Source of the DNA: JAAYYY01 sp964579295
GTDB lineage: Bacteria > Chloroflexota > Anaerolineae > Promineifilales > Promineifilaceae
Direction: 5' to 3'
Length of the DNA: 64,000 nt
Assembly: GCA_964579295.1 (NCBI GenBank)
Contig: CAZOGK010000001.1
Coordinates: 1 to 64,000, forward strand
Each line of letters begins with the position of its first letter. Position 1 is the stretch's first letter. The notes under the pieces were generated by a model. The model was not told where the DNA came from. It saw only the letters and a program-made list of their open reading frames with translations, and made no database searches. Shown here in pieces: positions 16,242-22,961 of the stretch. The position numbers and the translations under genes are program-made.

Positions 16242-16997
16242 TTACATCGCCAGGCCGCCGTCAACGCGGATGACTTCGCCGGTGATATAGGCAGCCCGCT
16301 CTGAGGCCAGGAAGGTAGCCAGGTGAGCCACCTCTTCTACGGCGCCCAGCCGGCCGAGCGGAATGAACTCCAGGGCTCTGTTGAGGATGTCGTCGGCTAG
16401 AACGGCGGTGAGGGCCGTGGGGAAATAGCCGGGGGCAATGGCGTTGACCGTGATCTGCCGGGCGCCGACTTCCTTGGCAAGCGCCTTGGTGAAGCCGATG
16501 ATGCCGGCTTTGGAGGCGGCATAGTTGGTCTGCCCACCCTGGCCTGCCAGACCGACGACCGACGAAATGTTGATAATGCGACCCCCTTGCTTGCGGCGGA
16601 TCATGGGACGCAGCGCCGCTTTGCATAGATTAAACATGCTTTTCAGGTTCGTGTCCAGCACTGTGTCCCAATCTTCTTCGCGCATCATCATGATCAGCAT
16701 GTCGCGCGTGGTGCCGGCGTTGTTGACCAGGATATCGATCTGCCCCATCTGTTCGACTGTAGCCTTAATCAACGCCTGGGCGGCGTCGAACTGGCTGACG
16801 TCGGCCTGGAGGGCGATAGCTTCACCGCCGGCGGCCGTGATGGCAGCCACAGCTTCGTCAGCTTCGGCGGCGCTCCGCCCGTAATTGACGACGACGCGGG
16901 CGCCATGGGCCGCCATATCGGCGGCGATGGCCCGGCCAATCCCGCGCGAGGCGCCAGTAATCAGGGCAACTTTGCCAGTAAGCAATGGTTCGGTCAT
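16242..16997 (-). CDS. fabG: 3-oxoacyl-ACP reductase
   Basis: A 251-residue short-chain dehydrogenase: TGASRGIGRA (about 15-24) for NADP(H), NNAG near 93, and the catalytic Ser-Tyr-Lys in ISSVVGLAGQGGQTNYAASK (about 143-162). It ends with the FabG-like GEVIRVDGGLAM. It should reduce beta-ketoacyl-ACP in fatty-acid elongation, in keeping with fabD 27 bases upstream. No acpP follows; the next gene is Asp23-like. Confidence 0.92.
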   Translation of the reverse strand: MTEPLLTGKVALITGASRGIGRAIAADMAAHGARVVVNYGRSAAEADEAVAAITAAGGEAIALQADVSQFDAAQALIKATVEQMGQIDILVNNAGTTRDMLIMMMREEDWDTVLDTNLKSMFNLCKAALRPMIRRKQGGRIINISSVVGLAGQGGQTNYAASKAGIIGFTKALAKEVGARQITVNAIAPGYFPTALTAVLADDILNRALEFIPLGRLGAVEEVAHLATFLASERAAYITGEVIRVDGGLAM

Positions 16998-17024
16998 GGC
17001 TCTTTTTCCTCCTCCCGCGTTCAG

Positions 17025-17942
17025 CTACGGCGCCGGCATAAAGGCCAGGCGCTCTACAGATCGCTCAATTCTCTTCATCAGGCCGGTGAGCACGTCGCCC
17101 GGCCCGACCTCGACAAAACGCTCGACGCCCTCAGCAAGAAGAAAGCGCATGGATTCTGTCCAGCGCACGTTCCCGGTAAGCTGGGCGACCAGCTCAGCGC
17201 GAATCGCTTCGGGATCTGCCAGCGGCCGGGCCGAGGTGTTGCCGATCACCGGCGCATCGGGCCGCCGCAGCGGCGTTTCGCCGACGGCCGCGGCAAACGC
17301 GGCGGCGGCGCTTGCCATCAACGGCGAATGGGCGGCAATGGTGATAGGCAGGCGGACCAGTTTGCGCGCCCCGGCCGCCTGCAGCAGATCGAGGGCCAGC
17401 GTGAGCGCGGCGTCGTCGCCGCTGATGACAATCTGGCCGGGACAGTTGTCGTTGGCGACCTGGACGGGGCGCCCGCTCTCAGCCTGCGCCTGGCGGCAGG
17501 CCGCGGCGACAACTTCTCCATCCAGCCCGAGCACGGCGGCCATAGCGCCCGGCGCGGTTTCGCCGGCGGCCTTCATCAGCTCGCCGCGACGGCGCACCAG
17601 CGCCAGGCCAGCGGCAAAGTCGAGGCTGCCCGCGGCGGTGAGCGCGGTGAACTCGCCCAGGCTGTGCCCGGCGAAGTAGGCTGCCGCCGGCCACACCTCC
17701 TGGCCCTGCGCCTGCATAACGCGCCAGGCGGCTACGCCGGTCACATACAGCGCCGGCTGCTGGTTGATGGTGTCGGTCAGCACCTCGGCCGGCCCCTCAA
17801 AGCAGAGCGTAGAGAGAGGAAAGCCAAGCAGCTCGTCAGCCTGATCAAAAACAGCCCGTGCGGCCGGGTCGCGCTCGTAGAGCGTGCGGCCCATACCGAC
17901 GTGCTGTGATCCCTGCCCGGGGAAAAGATAAGCCGTTTTCAC
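17025..17942 (-). CDS. fabD: Malonyl-CoA:ACP transacylase
   Basis: A 305-residue acyltransferase: KTAYLFPGQGSQHVGMG at the N-terminus, nucleophile motif GHSLGEF (Ser near 92), the active-site Arg region, and AHSPLM with the catalytic His near 205. It loads malonate onto ACP. The start is uncertain. FPGQGSQ has to be included, so the start is GTG at 17940-17942 or the TTG one codon before. Neither has a visible ribosome site, and they fall within ten bases of the T-run of the rpmF terminator. An upstream ATG at 17990 would translate the hairpin itself and is unlikely. Confidence 0.92.
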   Translation of the reverse strand: MKTAYLFPGQGSQHVGMGRTLYERDPAARAVFDQADELLGFPLSTLCFEGPAEVLTDTINQQPALYVTGVAAWRVMQAQGQEVWPAAAYFAGHSLGEFTALTAAGSLDFAAGLALVRRRGELMKAAGETAPGAMAAVLGLDGEVVAAACRQAQAESGRPVQVANDNCPGQIVISGDDAALTLALDLLQAAGARKLVRLPITIAAHSPLMASAAAAFAAAVGETPLRRPDAPVIGNTSARPLADPEAIRAELVAQLTGNVRWTESMRFLLAEGVERFVEVGPGDVLTGLMKRIERSVERLAFMPAP

Positions 17943-17945
17943 CAA

Positions 17946-18004
17946 TAAAAAGAGAAAAGGCCGCTCCAGTGGCGGCCTTTTCGACCGCATCTCGTGATGC
18001 GGCC
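17946..18004 (-). terminator. Tandem hairpins and T-run after rpmF
   Basis: On the minus strand, CCGCAT-CACGAG-ATGCGG is followed by AAAAGGCCGC...GCGGCCTTTT and then TCTCTTTTT. The second hairpin and its U-tract form a strong Rho-independent terminator just after rpmF (stop 18009). The fabD start codon follows at 17942, so fabD relies on read-through or on a promoter I cannot see. Confidence 0.8.
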
Positions 18005-18008
18005 GCCC

Positions 18009-18194
18009 TTACGATTCGATACCAGGAAGGACCTTAATGCCCTTATACGTGCCACAGACCGTGCAGACGTAGTGCGGCTTTTTCATCTCGCCGCACTCCT
18101 CACACGCTACCAGGTGAGGCTGCGCCAGCGCGTCATGCGCGCGGCGACGGTCGCGGCGGGACTTGGAAATTCTCTTCTTGGGAACAGCGCCCAT
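18009..18194 (-). CDS. rpmF: 50S ribosomal protein bL32
   Basis: A 61-residue protein beginning MGAVPKKRISKSRRDRRRAH, the classical L32 N-terminus, with a zinc site CEEC...CTVC (about residues 31-47). It has a GAGGTGA ribosome site four bases before the ATG. rpmF heads a fatty-acid gene run here, as in many bacteria. A consensus promoter and a 5' hairpin lie upstream. Confidence 0.96.
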   Translation of the reverse strand: MGAVPKKRISKSRRDRRRAHDALAQPHLVACEECGEMKKPHYVCTVCGTYKGIKVLPGIES

Positions 18195-18254
18195 GATCTC
18201 ACCTCGTTCCTTACTCGTTATCCCGGCGGCCCGCGCCGGGCTGATCAGCCTGAC

Positions 18255-18279
18255 AAAAAATAAGCGGCACGGTGGCCGC
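18255..18279 (-). promoter_or_regulatory. 5'-terminal hairpin plus T-run in the rpmF leader
   Basis: GCGGC-CACCGT-GCCGC (complement of 18264-18279) followed by TTATTTTTT, beginning about two bases after the predicted transcription start. It resembles a terminator but sits at the very 5' end of the transcript. The rpmB leader at 25198-25218 has the same plan. It could be an early termination/attenuation site, a stabilising 5' hairpin, or a terminator for the upstream gene at 18401. Confidence 0.55.
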
Positions 18280-18287
18280 GACCCATA

Positions 18288-18315
18288 ATTATAGCCGGCG
18301 CCGGGCCTCTGTCAA
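18288..18315 (-). promoter_or_regulatory. Consensus sigma-70 promoter of rpmF
   Basis: TTGACA (complement of 18310-18315), 16-base spacer, TATAAT (complement of 18288-18293). Both hexamers match the consensus exactly. Predicted start near 18281, giving a leader of about 87 bases before rpmF. Confidence 0.82.
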
Positions 18316-18400
18316 GCCAACTGCGCGGCCCATGCAAAGCCTCGCTGCTTTCTTATCCGACGTTGAGAACCAGGAGAATGCGGCGCTGCCGCCGGCCGCG

Positions 18401-18883
18401 CTAGCCCGTCTCCACCTCCGCCTCGGCCGCGGCCGCTGCCTGTTCCGCCTGAACCTTGCGCAGCCCATTGCGCACCACGGACAGTGAGCGCAGTAAATCT
18501 TCTTCCAGCTTGGCCAGCACGTCCAGTACGTAGACGTCGGACTCGTGGCGCAGCACCTCGGCCTCGCGGCGCGCCCGCTCGATGATATTGTCGGCGCGCT
18601 GCTGGGCGGAATTCATGATAGCGTCGCGCCGCACCAGTTCTTCAGCCTCTTCGCGCGCCAGCTGCCTGATCCGCTCCGCTTCTTCTTTGGCCTGGGCCAG
18701 AATGCGCTCCTTCTCCGACTCCATCCGGTTGGCCCGCTTGACCTCCTCCGGGATGGTGACGCGGAGCTGGTCGATAACGTTAAAGACCTGGTCCTCGTCG
18801 ACGAGCAGCGTCGTCGTCATGGGAATCCGCCGGCTCTCACTCAGGATCTGTTCCAGTCGATCTACCAGATGTTGAATGTCCAT
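18401..18883 (-). CDS. Coiled-coil protein, DivIVA/ATP-synthase-b-like
   Basis: A 160-residue, strongly charged protein that is mostly one long helix (about residues 50-150: EEVKRANRMESEKERILAQ and so on), ending in an Ala/Glu-rich tail. It has no membrane segment. Similar proteins are often annotated as ATP-synthase-subunit-b-like or DivIVA-like and are found next to coaD in Chloroflexota and Firmicutes; their role is unknown. I start at the ATG at 18881-18883, with an AGGGA site upstream. A promoter (TTGCGT-18-TATAAT) lies between it and coaD. Confidence 0.65.
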   Translation of the reverse strand: MDIQHLVDRLEQILSESRRIPMTTTLLVDEDQVFNVIDQLRVTIPEEVKRANRMESEKERILAQAKEEAERIRQLAREEAEELVRRDAIMNSAQQRADNIIERARREAEVLRHESDVYVLDVLAKLEEDLLRSLSVVRNGLRKVQAEQAAAAAEAEVETG

Positions 18884-18937
18884 TGTTTTCCCTACTGGCA
18901 AGGCCGCGCGGGACCCCTGGCTGCACTCACACGGTCG

Positions 18938-18967
18938 ATTATAACGAGGCCCGGCTCAGTCACGCAA
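18938..18967 (-). promoter_or_regulatory. Promoter of the coiled-coil gene
   Basis: TTGCGT (complement of 18962-18967, inside the end of coaD), 18-base spacer, TATAAT (complement of 18938-18943). The -10 is perfect and the -35 matches at four of six positions. Confidence 0.6.
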
Positions 18968-19483
18968 CGAGACGGGCGGGTCGTAGGAGTTCCTTTCCTG
19001 CTGCAGCCGGCGATAGAGAGCGCTGGCCACGTTGTCCGGCACCATGCTGGTGACATCGCCGCCAAAGGTGGCAATCTCCCGCACCGTGGTGCCGCTGAGA
19101 AAGGTATGCTCCTCACGGGTAATGAAGGTCACCACTTCAATCTCGGGAGCGAGCCGCTGGTTGGCCAGGGCCATGCGAAACTCAAACTCGAAGTCGGAAA
19201 AGACGCGCAGCCCGCGCACGATAACCTGCGCATTCATGGCGCGGGCAAAATCGACGGTCAGGCCGCCATAGGGCTGGATGACGATATTATCCGGCCCGTT
19301 GAGCGCCTCGCGGATCATCTCCACCCGCTCGTCCACCGGAAAGAGCAGCGACTTGGAAGGCGCGCCGTGATCGTAAACGCCAACGATCAGCTCAGAGAAG
19401 ATGGCGGAGGCGCGGGTCATCAGGTTCAGATGGCCGTAGTGCACGGGGTCAAAGGTGCCGGGGTAGATGGCGCGCACAAACAT
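18956..19483 (-). CDS. coaD: Phosphopantetheine adenylyltransferase
   Basis: A 175-residue nucleotidyltransferase catalysing the fourth step of CoA synthesis. It has the TFDPVHYGH motif (residues 10-18, of the T/HXGH type), VRGLR near 89-93, and LSGTTVRE near 130, equivalent to ISSTxxR. The ATG has a GAGGAG ribosome site. It follows recG by 12 bases. The length is about 15 residues above the shortest homologues because of a polar C-terminal tail. Confidence 0.95.
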   Translation of the reverse strand: MFVRAIYPGTFDPVHYGHLNLMTRASAIFSELIVGVYDHGAPSKSLLFPVDERVEMIREALNGPDNIVIQPYGGLTVDFARAMNAQVIVRGLRVFSDFEFEFRMALANQRLAPEIEVVTFITREEHTFLSGTTVREIATFGGDVTSMVPDNVASALYRRLQQERNSYDPPVSLRD

Positions 19484-19495
19484 GAAGGGGTCTCC

Positions 19496-21997
19496 TCAGC
19501 TAATATGGCCTGCTTCTTGCCAGAACACGGCGACTTCCTCGCGCAGCGCTTCGTGTTCGGGCTGTTCCAGCTCCGCGTCGGCGGCAAAGAGCGTCTGCGC
19601 CTCGCTGCGCGCCCGCTCCAGCAGCTTCACGTCGAGGAGCGAGGCCAGCCTCAGCTCCGGCATGCCGCTCTGGCGGCGGCCAAAGAACTCGCCGGGCCCG
19701 CGGATCTCCAGATCCTTCTCCGCCAGCTCGAAGCCGTCGTTGGTCTGCTCCAGCGCCTGCAGCCGCTCCTCGGCGTCGGCGCTGGCGGCGTCGGAGACCA
19801 GCAGGCAGTAAGACTGGTGCTCGCCGCGGCCCACACGCCCGCGGAACTGATGCAGCTGGGCCAGGCCAAAGCGATTGGCCCCTTCGATGACCATGACGGT
19901 GCTGTTAGGCACGTCTACGCCAACTTCAATCACCGAGGTCGAGACCAGAATATCGGTCTCCCCGCCGTAGAAGGCGCGCATGGCCGCCTCTTTTTCGGCG
20001 CTGGACAGACGGCCGTGAACCAGGCCGAGCCTCAGGTCAGGGAATACCTGCTGCTGCAGGCGGGCGTGCTCCTCGACGGCGGCAACCGCTTCAATCTTTT
20101 CCGACTCTTCGACCAGCGGGCAGATAAAGTAGGCCTGCCGGCCCTGCTGCACCTGCCCACGCACGAAGGCATACGCGCGCTCCCGCTCGCTGGGCCGAAT
20201 CCAGCGCGTACGGATCTCCTGCCGGCCGGGCGGCATCTCGTCCAGGATAGAGAGGTCGAGGTCACCGTACATCGAGAGCGCGAGCGAGCGCGGAATGGGC
20301 GTGGCGCTCATCACCAGCAGGTGCGGGTTGCGCGCCTCGCCCCGCCCATTGTTGGCCGGGTTGCCCTTGTCGCGCAGCGCGGCGCGCTGGTCAACGCCGA
20401 AACGATGCTGCTCGTCGATCACGGCCAGGCCAAGCCGGTGGAACTGGACCGTGTCCTGGATGAGCGCGTGCGTACCGATGACGAGCTGCACGCTGCCGTC
20501 GGTGAGGCCGGCGTAAATCTGCTCGCGTTCGCCGGCGCTGGTGCTGCCGGTGAGCAGGCGCACGCTGATGCCCAGCGGCGCCAGCAGGCTGGCAAGCCCC
20601 TGATAATGTTGTTCGGCCAGGATCTCGGTCGGGGCCATCATCGCTGCCTGTGCGCCATTAGCTACCGCCGTGACCATCGCCGCCGCCGCCACCACCGTCT
20701 TGCCGGCGCCCACATCTCCCTGCAGCAGCCGGTTCATGGGCACCGGCTGCGCCATATCCGCCGTAATCTCGGCAATGACGCGCTCCTGCGCGGCTGTCAG
20801 GGCGAAGGGTAGGCTGGCGACGAACTGCTGCAACGCCTCCGGCGCGGCCGGCAGGGGCGGGGCTGGCTCCGCCTGCCAGGTGCGGCGCTGTCCCAGCATG
20901 CCTAGCTGGAGCAGGAAGAGCTCGTCAAAAGCCAGCCGGCGCCGCGCCGCTACCAGCATCTCGTTGTTATCCGGAAAGTGGGCCTGCAGCAGCGCCTGGT
21001 AGAGAGGAAGCATCTGCTGGCGCGAGCGCACCGATTCGGGCAGCGGATCGGGCACGCGCGGCGCCCACTGCTCGACAGTCCGCTTCATCAGGTCACGCAT
21101 CTTGTTGGCCGTGAGTCCTTTCGTCAGCGGGTAGACGGGGACGATGCGGCCGGTGTGCATCAGCTCTTCGGCCAGCTCTTCCCATTCCGGCGAATTGAAG
21201 ACCGGGCGGCCCAGGTATTGATCGACGACCCCGCTGAGGACGATGCGCTTTCCGGCCGGTAGCTGTTTCGCCAGCCACGGCTGGTTGAACCAGGTGGCCT
21301 GGATCTTGCCCGTGCCGTCGCTGATGACCGCCTGGACAATCGGCTGGTTATTGCGGCTGCGGCGCGCCCGGGTTTCCCAGATGGAGCCGATGACCGTGAC
21401 CGTCTCGCCTACCTGGAGACGGTTAATCGGCTTAAGCTGGCTATAGTCGTCGTAGCGGCGCGGGAAGAGGTAAAGCAGCTCGTGGATCGTCTGCACGCCC
21501 AGCGCCGCCAGCCGCTCAGCCGTCGCCGGGCCTACTCCCGGCAGCGCCGTCAGGCGCTGTTTCAGTCCTTCCGGGTTGGGCTCCTGCGGCGTGATGGGCT
21601 GTGAGGCAGGGGCGGGCGCCGGCTGGCGCGCGGGCTCCGGTTGGCGTATTGGCGGCGCGGCTGCGGCTGCGGGGCGAGCAGGAAGCGCCGGCTCCCGGGA
21701 CGGCGGCGGCCCGGCGACAGCCCCTGCCAGGCGCGATTCCCGTTGGCGCAGCCGTTCCTGCAGCATCTCAATGGTCTCGGCCCGTGCTTCCAGGCCGGGG
21801 AGCCGTGCGTAGCCCTGCAAAACTTCCGCTATCTGTTCAATTAGCGCGCGGTCGGCTTCGTCCAGCGCTTCGCCGCGCGCCTTGCTCACCCAGAATGCAG
21901 CAAACTGGCGGATGCCGCCGACGACAGCCGTGTTCTTGTATCCCTGGCTCTTTTCCAGGGAGAGGACGCGCTCGAGTTGTGTAAATGCCTTGACCAT
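19496..21997 (-). CDS. recG: ATP-dependent DNA helicase RecG
   Basis: An 833-residue replication-fork helicase, longer than the usual ~690 because of an N-terminal extension (about 1-85 helical, then a Pro/Ala-rich linker to about 145). A helix-hairpin-helix-like segment LTALPGVGPATAERL (about 145-160) precedes the wedge/OB domain (about 185-280). Superfamily 2 motifs follow: GDVGAGKT near 427, DEQHRFG near 524, SATPIPRS near 560, and ARGRVGRG-type motif VI (HQFRGRVGRG) near 735. I start at the ATG at 21995-21997; no ribosome site is visible there. A terminator-like hairpin ends ten bases upstream. Confidence 0.95.
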   Translation of the reverse strand: MVKAFTQLERVLSLEKSQGYKNTAVVGGIRQFAAFWVSKARGEALDEADRALIEQIAEVLQGYARLPGLEARAETIEMLQERLRQRESRLAGAVAGPPPSREPALPARPAAAAAPPIRQPEPARQPAPAPASQPITPQEPNPEGLKQRLTALPGVGPATAERLAALGVQTIHELLYLFPRRYDDYSQLKPINRLQVGETVTVIGSIWETRARRSRNNQPIVQAVISDGTGKIQATWFNQPWLAKQLPAGKRIVLSGVVDQYLGRPVFNSPEWEELAEELMHTGRIVPVYPLTKGLTANKMRDLMKRTVEQWAPRVPDPLPESVRSRQQMLPLYQALLQAHFPDNNEMLVAARRRLAFDELFLLQLGMLGQRRTWQAEPAPPLPAAPEALQQFVASLPFALTAAQERVIAEITADMAQPVPMNRLLQGDVGAGKTVVAAAAMVTAVANGAQAAMMAPTEILAEQHYQGLASLLAPLGISVRLLTGSTSAGEREQIYAGLTDGSVQLVIGTHALIQDTVQFHRLGLAVIDEQHRFGVDQRAALRDKGNPANNGRGEARNPHLLVMSATPIPRSLALSMYGDLDLSILDEMPPGRQEIRTRWIRPSERERAYAFVRGQVQQGRQAYFICPLVEESEKIEAVAAVEEHARLQQQVFPDLRLGLVHGRLSSAEKEAAMRAFYGGETDILVSTSVIEVGVDVPNSTVMVIEGANRFGLAQLHQFRGRVGRGEHQSYCLLVSDAASADAEERLQALEQTNDGFELAEKDLEIRGPGEFFGRRQSGMPELRLASLLDVKLLERARSEAQTLFAADAELEQPEHEALREEVAVFWQEAGHIS

Positions 21998-22006
21998 AAC
22001 TGTCAC

Positions 22007-22035
22007 AAAAAAGTGGGCCGGCAAGCGCGCCCACT
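22007..22035 (-). terminator. Terminator-like hairpin just before recG
   Basis: AGTGGGC and GCCCACT form a seven-pair stem (complement of 22012-22035) followed by a run of T. It ends ten bases before the recG ATG. It may end fakB transcription. A TATAAT on the same strand at 22083-22088 lies upstream of it, so it may instead act inside a recG leader. Confidence 0.65.
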
Positions 22036-22082
22036 CCCTATCCGGCTACCGATAACGGGCAACGGTCAAAAAACCACGCCCC

Positions 22083-22088
22083 ATTATA
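22083..22088 (-). promoter_or_regulatory. Possible -10 box upstream of recG
   Basis: A perfect TATAAT on the minus strand between fakB and recG. No good -35 is seen at 16-18 bases. If used, the transcript would start near 22076 and include the hairpin at 22007-22035. Confidence 0.4.
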
Positions 22089-22119
22089 GCAGCAACAAAG
22101 CGGAGCTTGTAGCGGGCGC

Positions 22120-22959
22120 TCAGACGGCGATGCAGGCCACGCCTAACGCCCCCGGCCCTACATGTGCGCCAATTGCCGGCGTTACTTCGACCGCGATCGG
22201 CTCATAACCTGCGGGAAAGCGCGGGCGCACCAGCGCGCGCCATTCTGCCAGCCCCTCGGGATCATCTGTATGCAGCAGGGCAATGTCCTGCAGCCCGCCC
22301 AGCGCGGCAATGTGCTGCACGAGCTGGCCCAGCGCCCGTCCGCGGGTGCGCACCTTTTCCAGCGAATGCACCTGGCCCTGGTAGACGTGCAGCATCGGCT
22401 TGATCCGCAGCAGGGTGCCCAGGCTGAACTCGGCCCAGTTGACCCGGCCGCTGCGCCGCAGATATTCGAGTGTGTCCAGCGCGGCAAAGACGTGGGTGCG
22501 TGGGATGGCAGCGCCCAGCTCGCTCAGGACCTCGCCGGCCGGCTTACCGGCAGCGGCGCCCCGCGCCGCCAGAATGGCGAGCAGCCCCAGCCCCATACTC
22601 ACCTGCCGCGAGTCGAAGACATGGATGGGTATGGTCCCCGCGTCTTCGGCGCCCAGCCGCGCCGAGTTGCACATCGCACTCAGATCGGCCGAAACGTGCA
22701 GCGAGATGATCTCCGTGGCGCCTGCGTCGACGAGCTGGCGGTAGGCTTCGGCAAAAACGCCCACGGCCGGCGCTGCCGTCGTCGGCAACTTGGGGTAGTG
22801 GGGAAGCTGCCTGTAAAAATCGGCCCGCGATAGATCGAGCAGATCACGAAAGCTTTCGTCGCCGATATTGACATAAGACGGAATGACAGTAATGCCCAGC
22901 TCTGCCGCCAGCGCCGGCGGCAGGTCGCTGGTGCTATCGGTGACAATGCGCAGCGTCAC
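22120..22959 (-). CDS. DegV-family fatty-acid-binding protein (FakB-like)
   Basis: A 279-residue protein of the DegV family, which binds a fatty acid and presents its carboxylate to the kinase FakA. It begins LRIVTDSTSDLP (residues 3-14) and has the NIGDESFRDLLD segment near 32 and TTAAPAVGVFAEAYRQL near 60, both typical of the family. Residues HVSADLSAMCNSARLGAED near 88-106 match the ligand-pocket region. It starts two bases after the fakA-like stop, so the pair is coupled. FakAB phosphorylates exogenous fatty acids for phospholipid synthesis, which fits the presence of fabD, fabG and plsC elsewhere in the window. Confidence 0.88.
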   Translation of the reverse strand: MTLRIVTDSTSDLPPALAAELGITVIPSYVNIGDESFRDLLDLSRADFYRQLPHYPKLPTTAAPAVGVFAEAYRQLVDAGATEIISLHVSADLSAMCNSARLGAEDAGTIPIHVFDSRQVSMGLGLLAILAARGAAAGKPAGEVLSELGAAIPRTHVFAALDTLEYLRRSGRVNWAEFSLGTLLRIKPMLHVYQGQVHSLEKVRTRGRALGQLVQHIAALGGLQDIALLHTDDPEGLAEWRALVRPRFPAGYEPIAVEVTPAIGAHVGPGALGVACIAV

Positions 22960-22961
22960 GA

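Noticed and set aside
18545..20812. A 755-codon plus-strand open frame
   Set aside because: It runs antiparallel to coaD and recG, has no recognisable domain or ribosome site, and its length is a by-product of high GC.
22049..22087. A 12-codon ORF before recG (beginning MGRGFL)
   Set aside because: Its ATG overlaps the TATAAT box, so it would not be in the transcript from that promoter.
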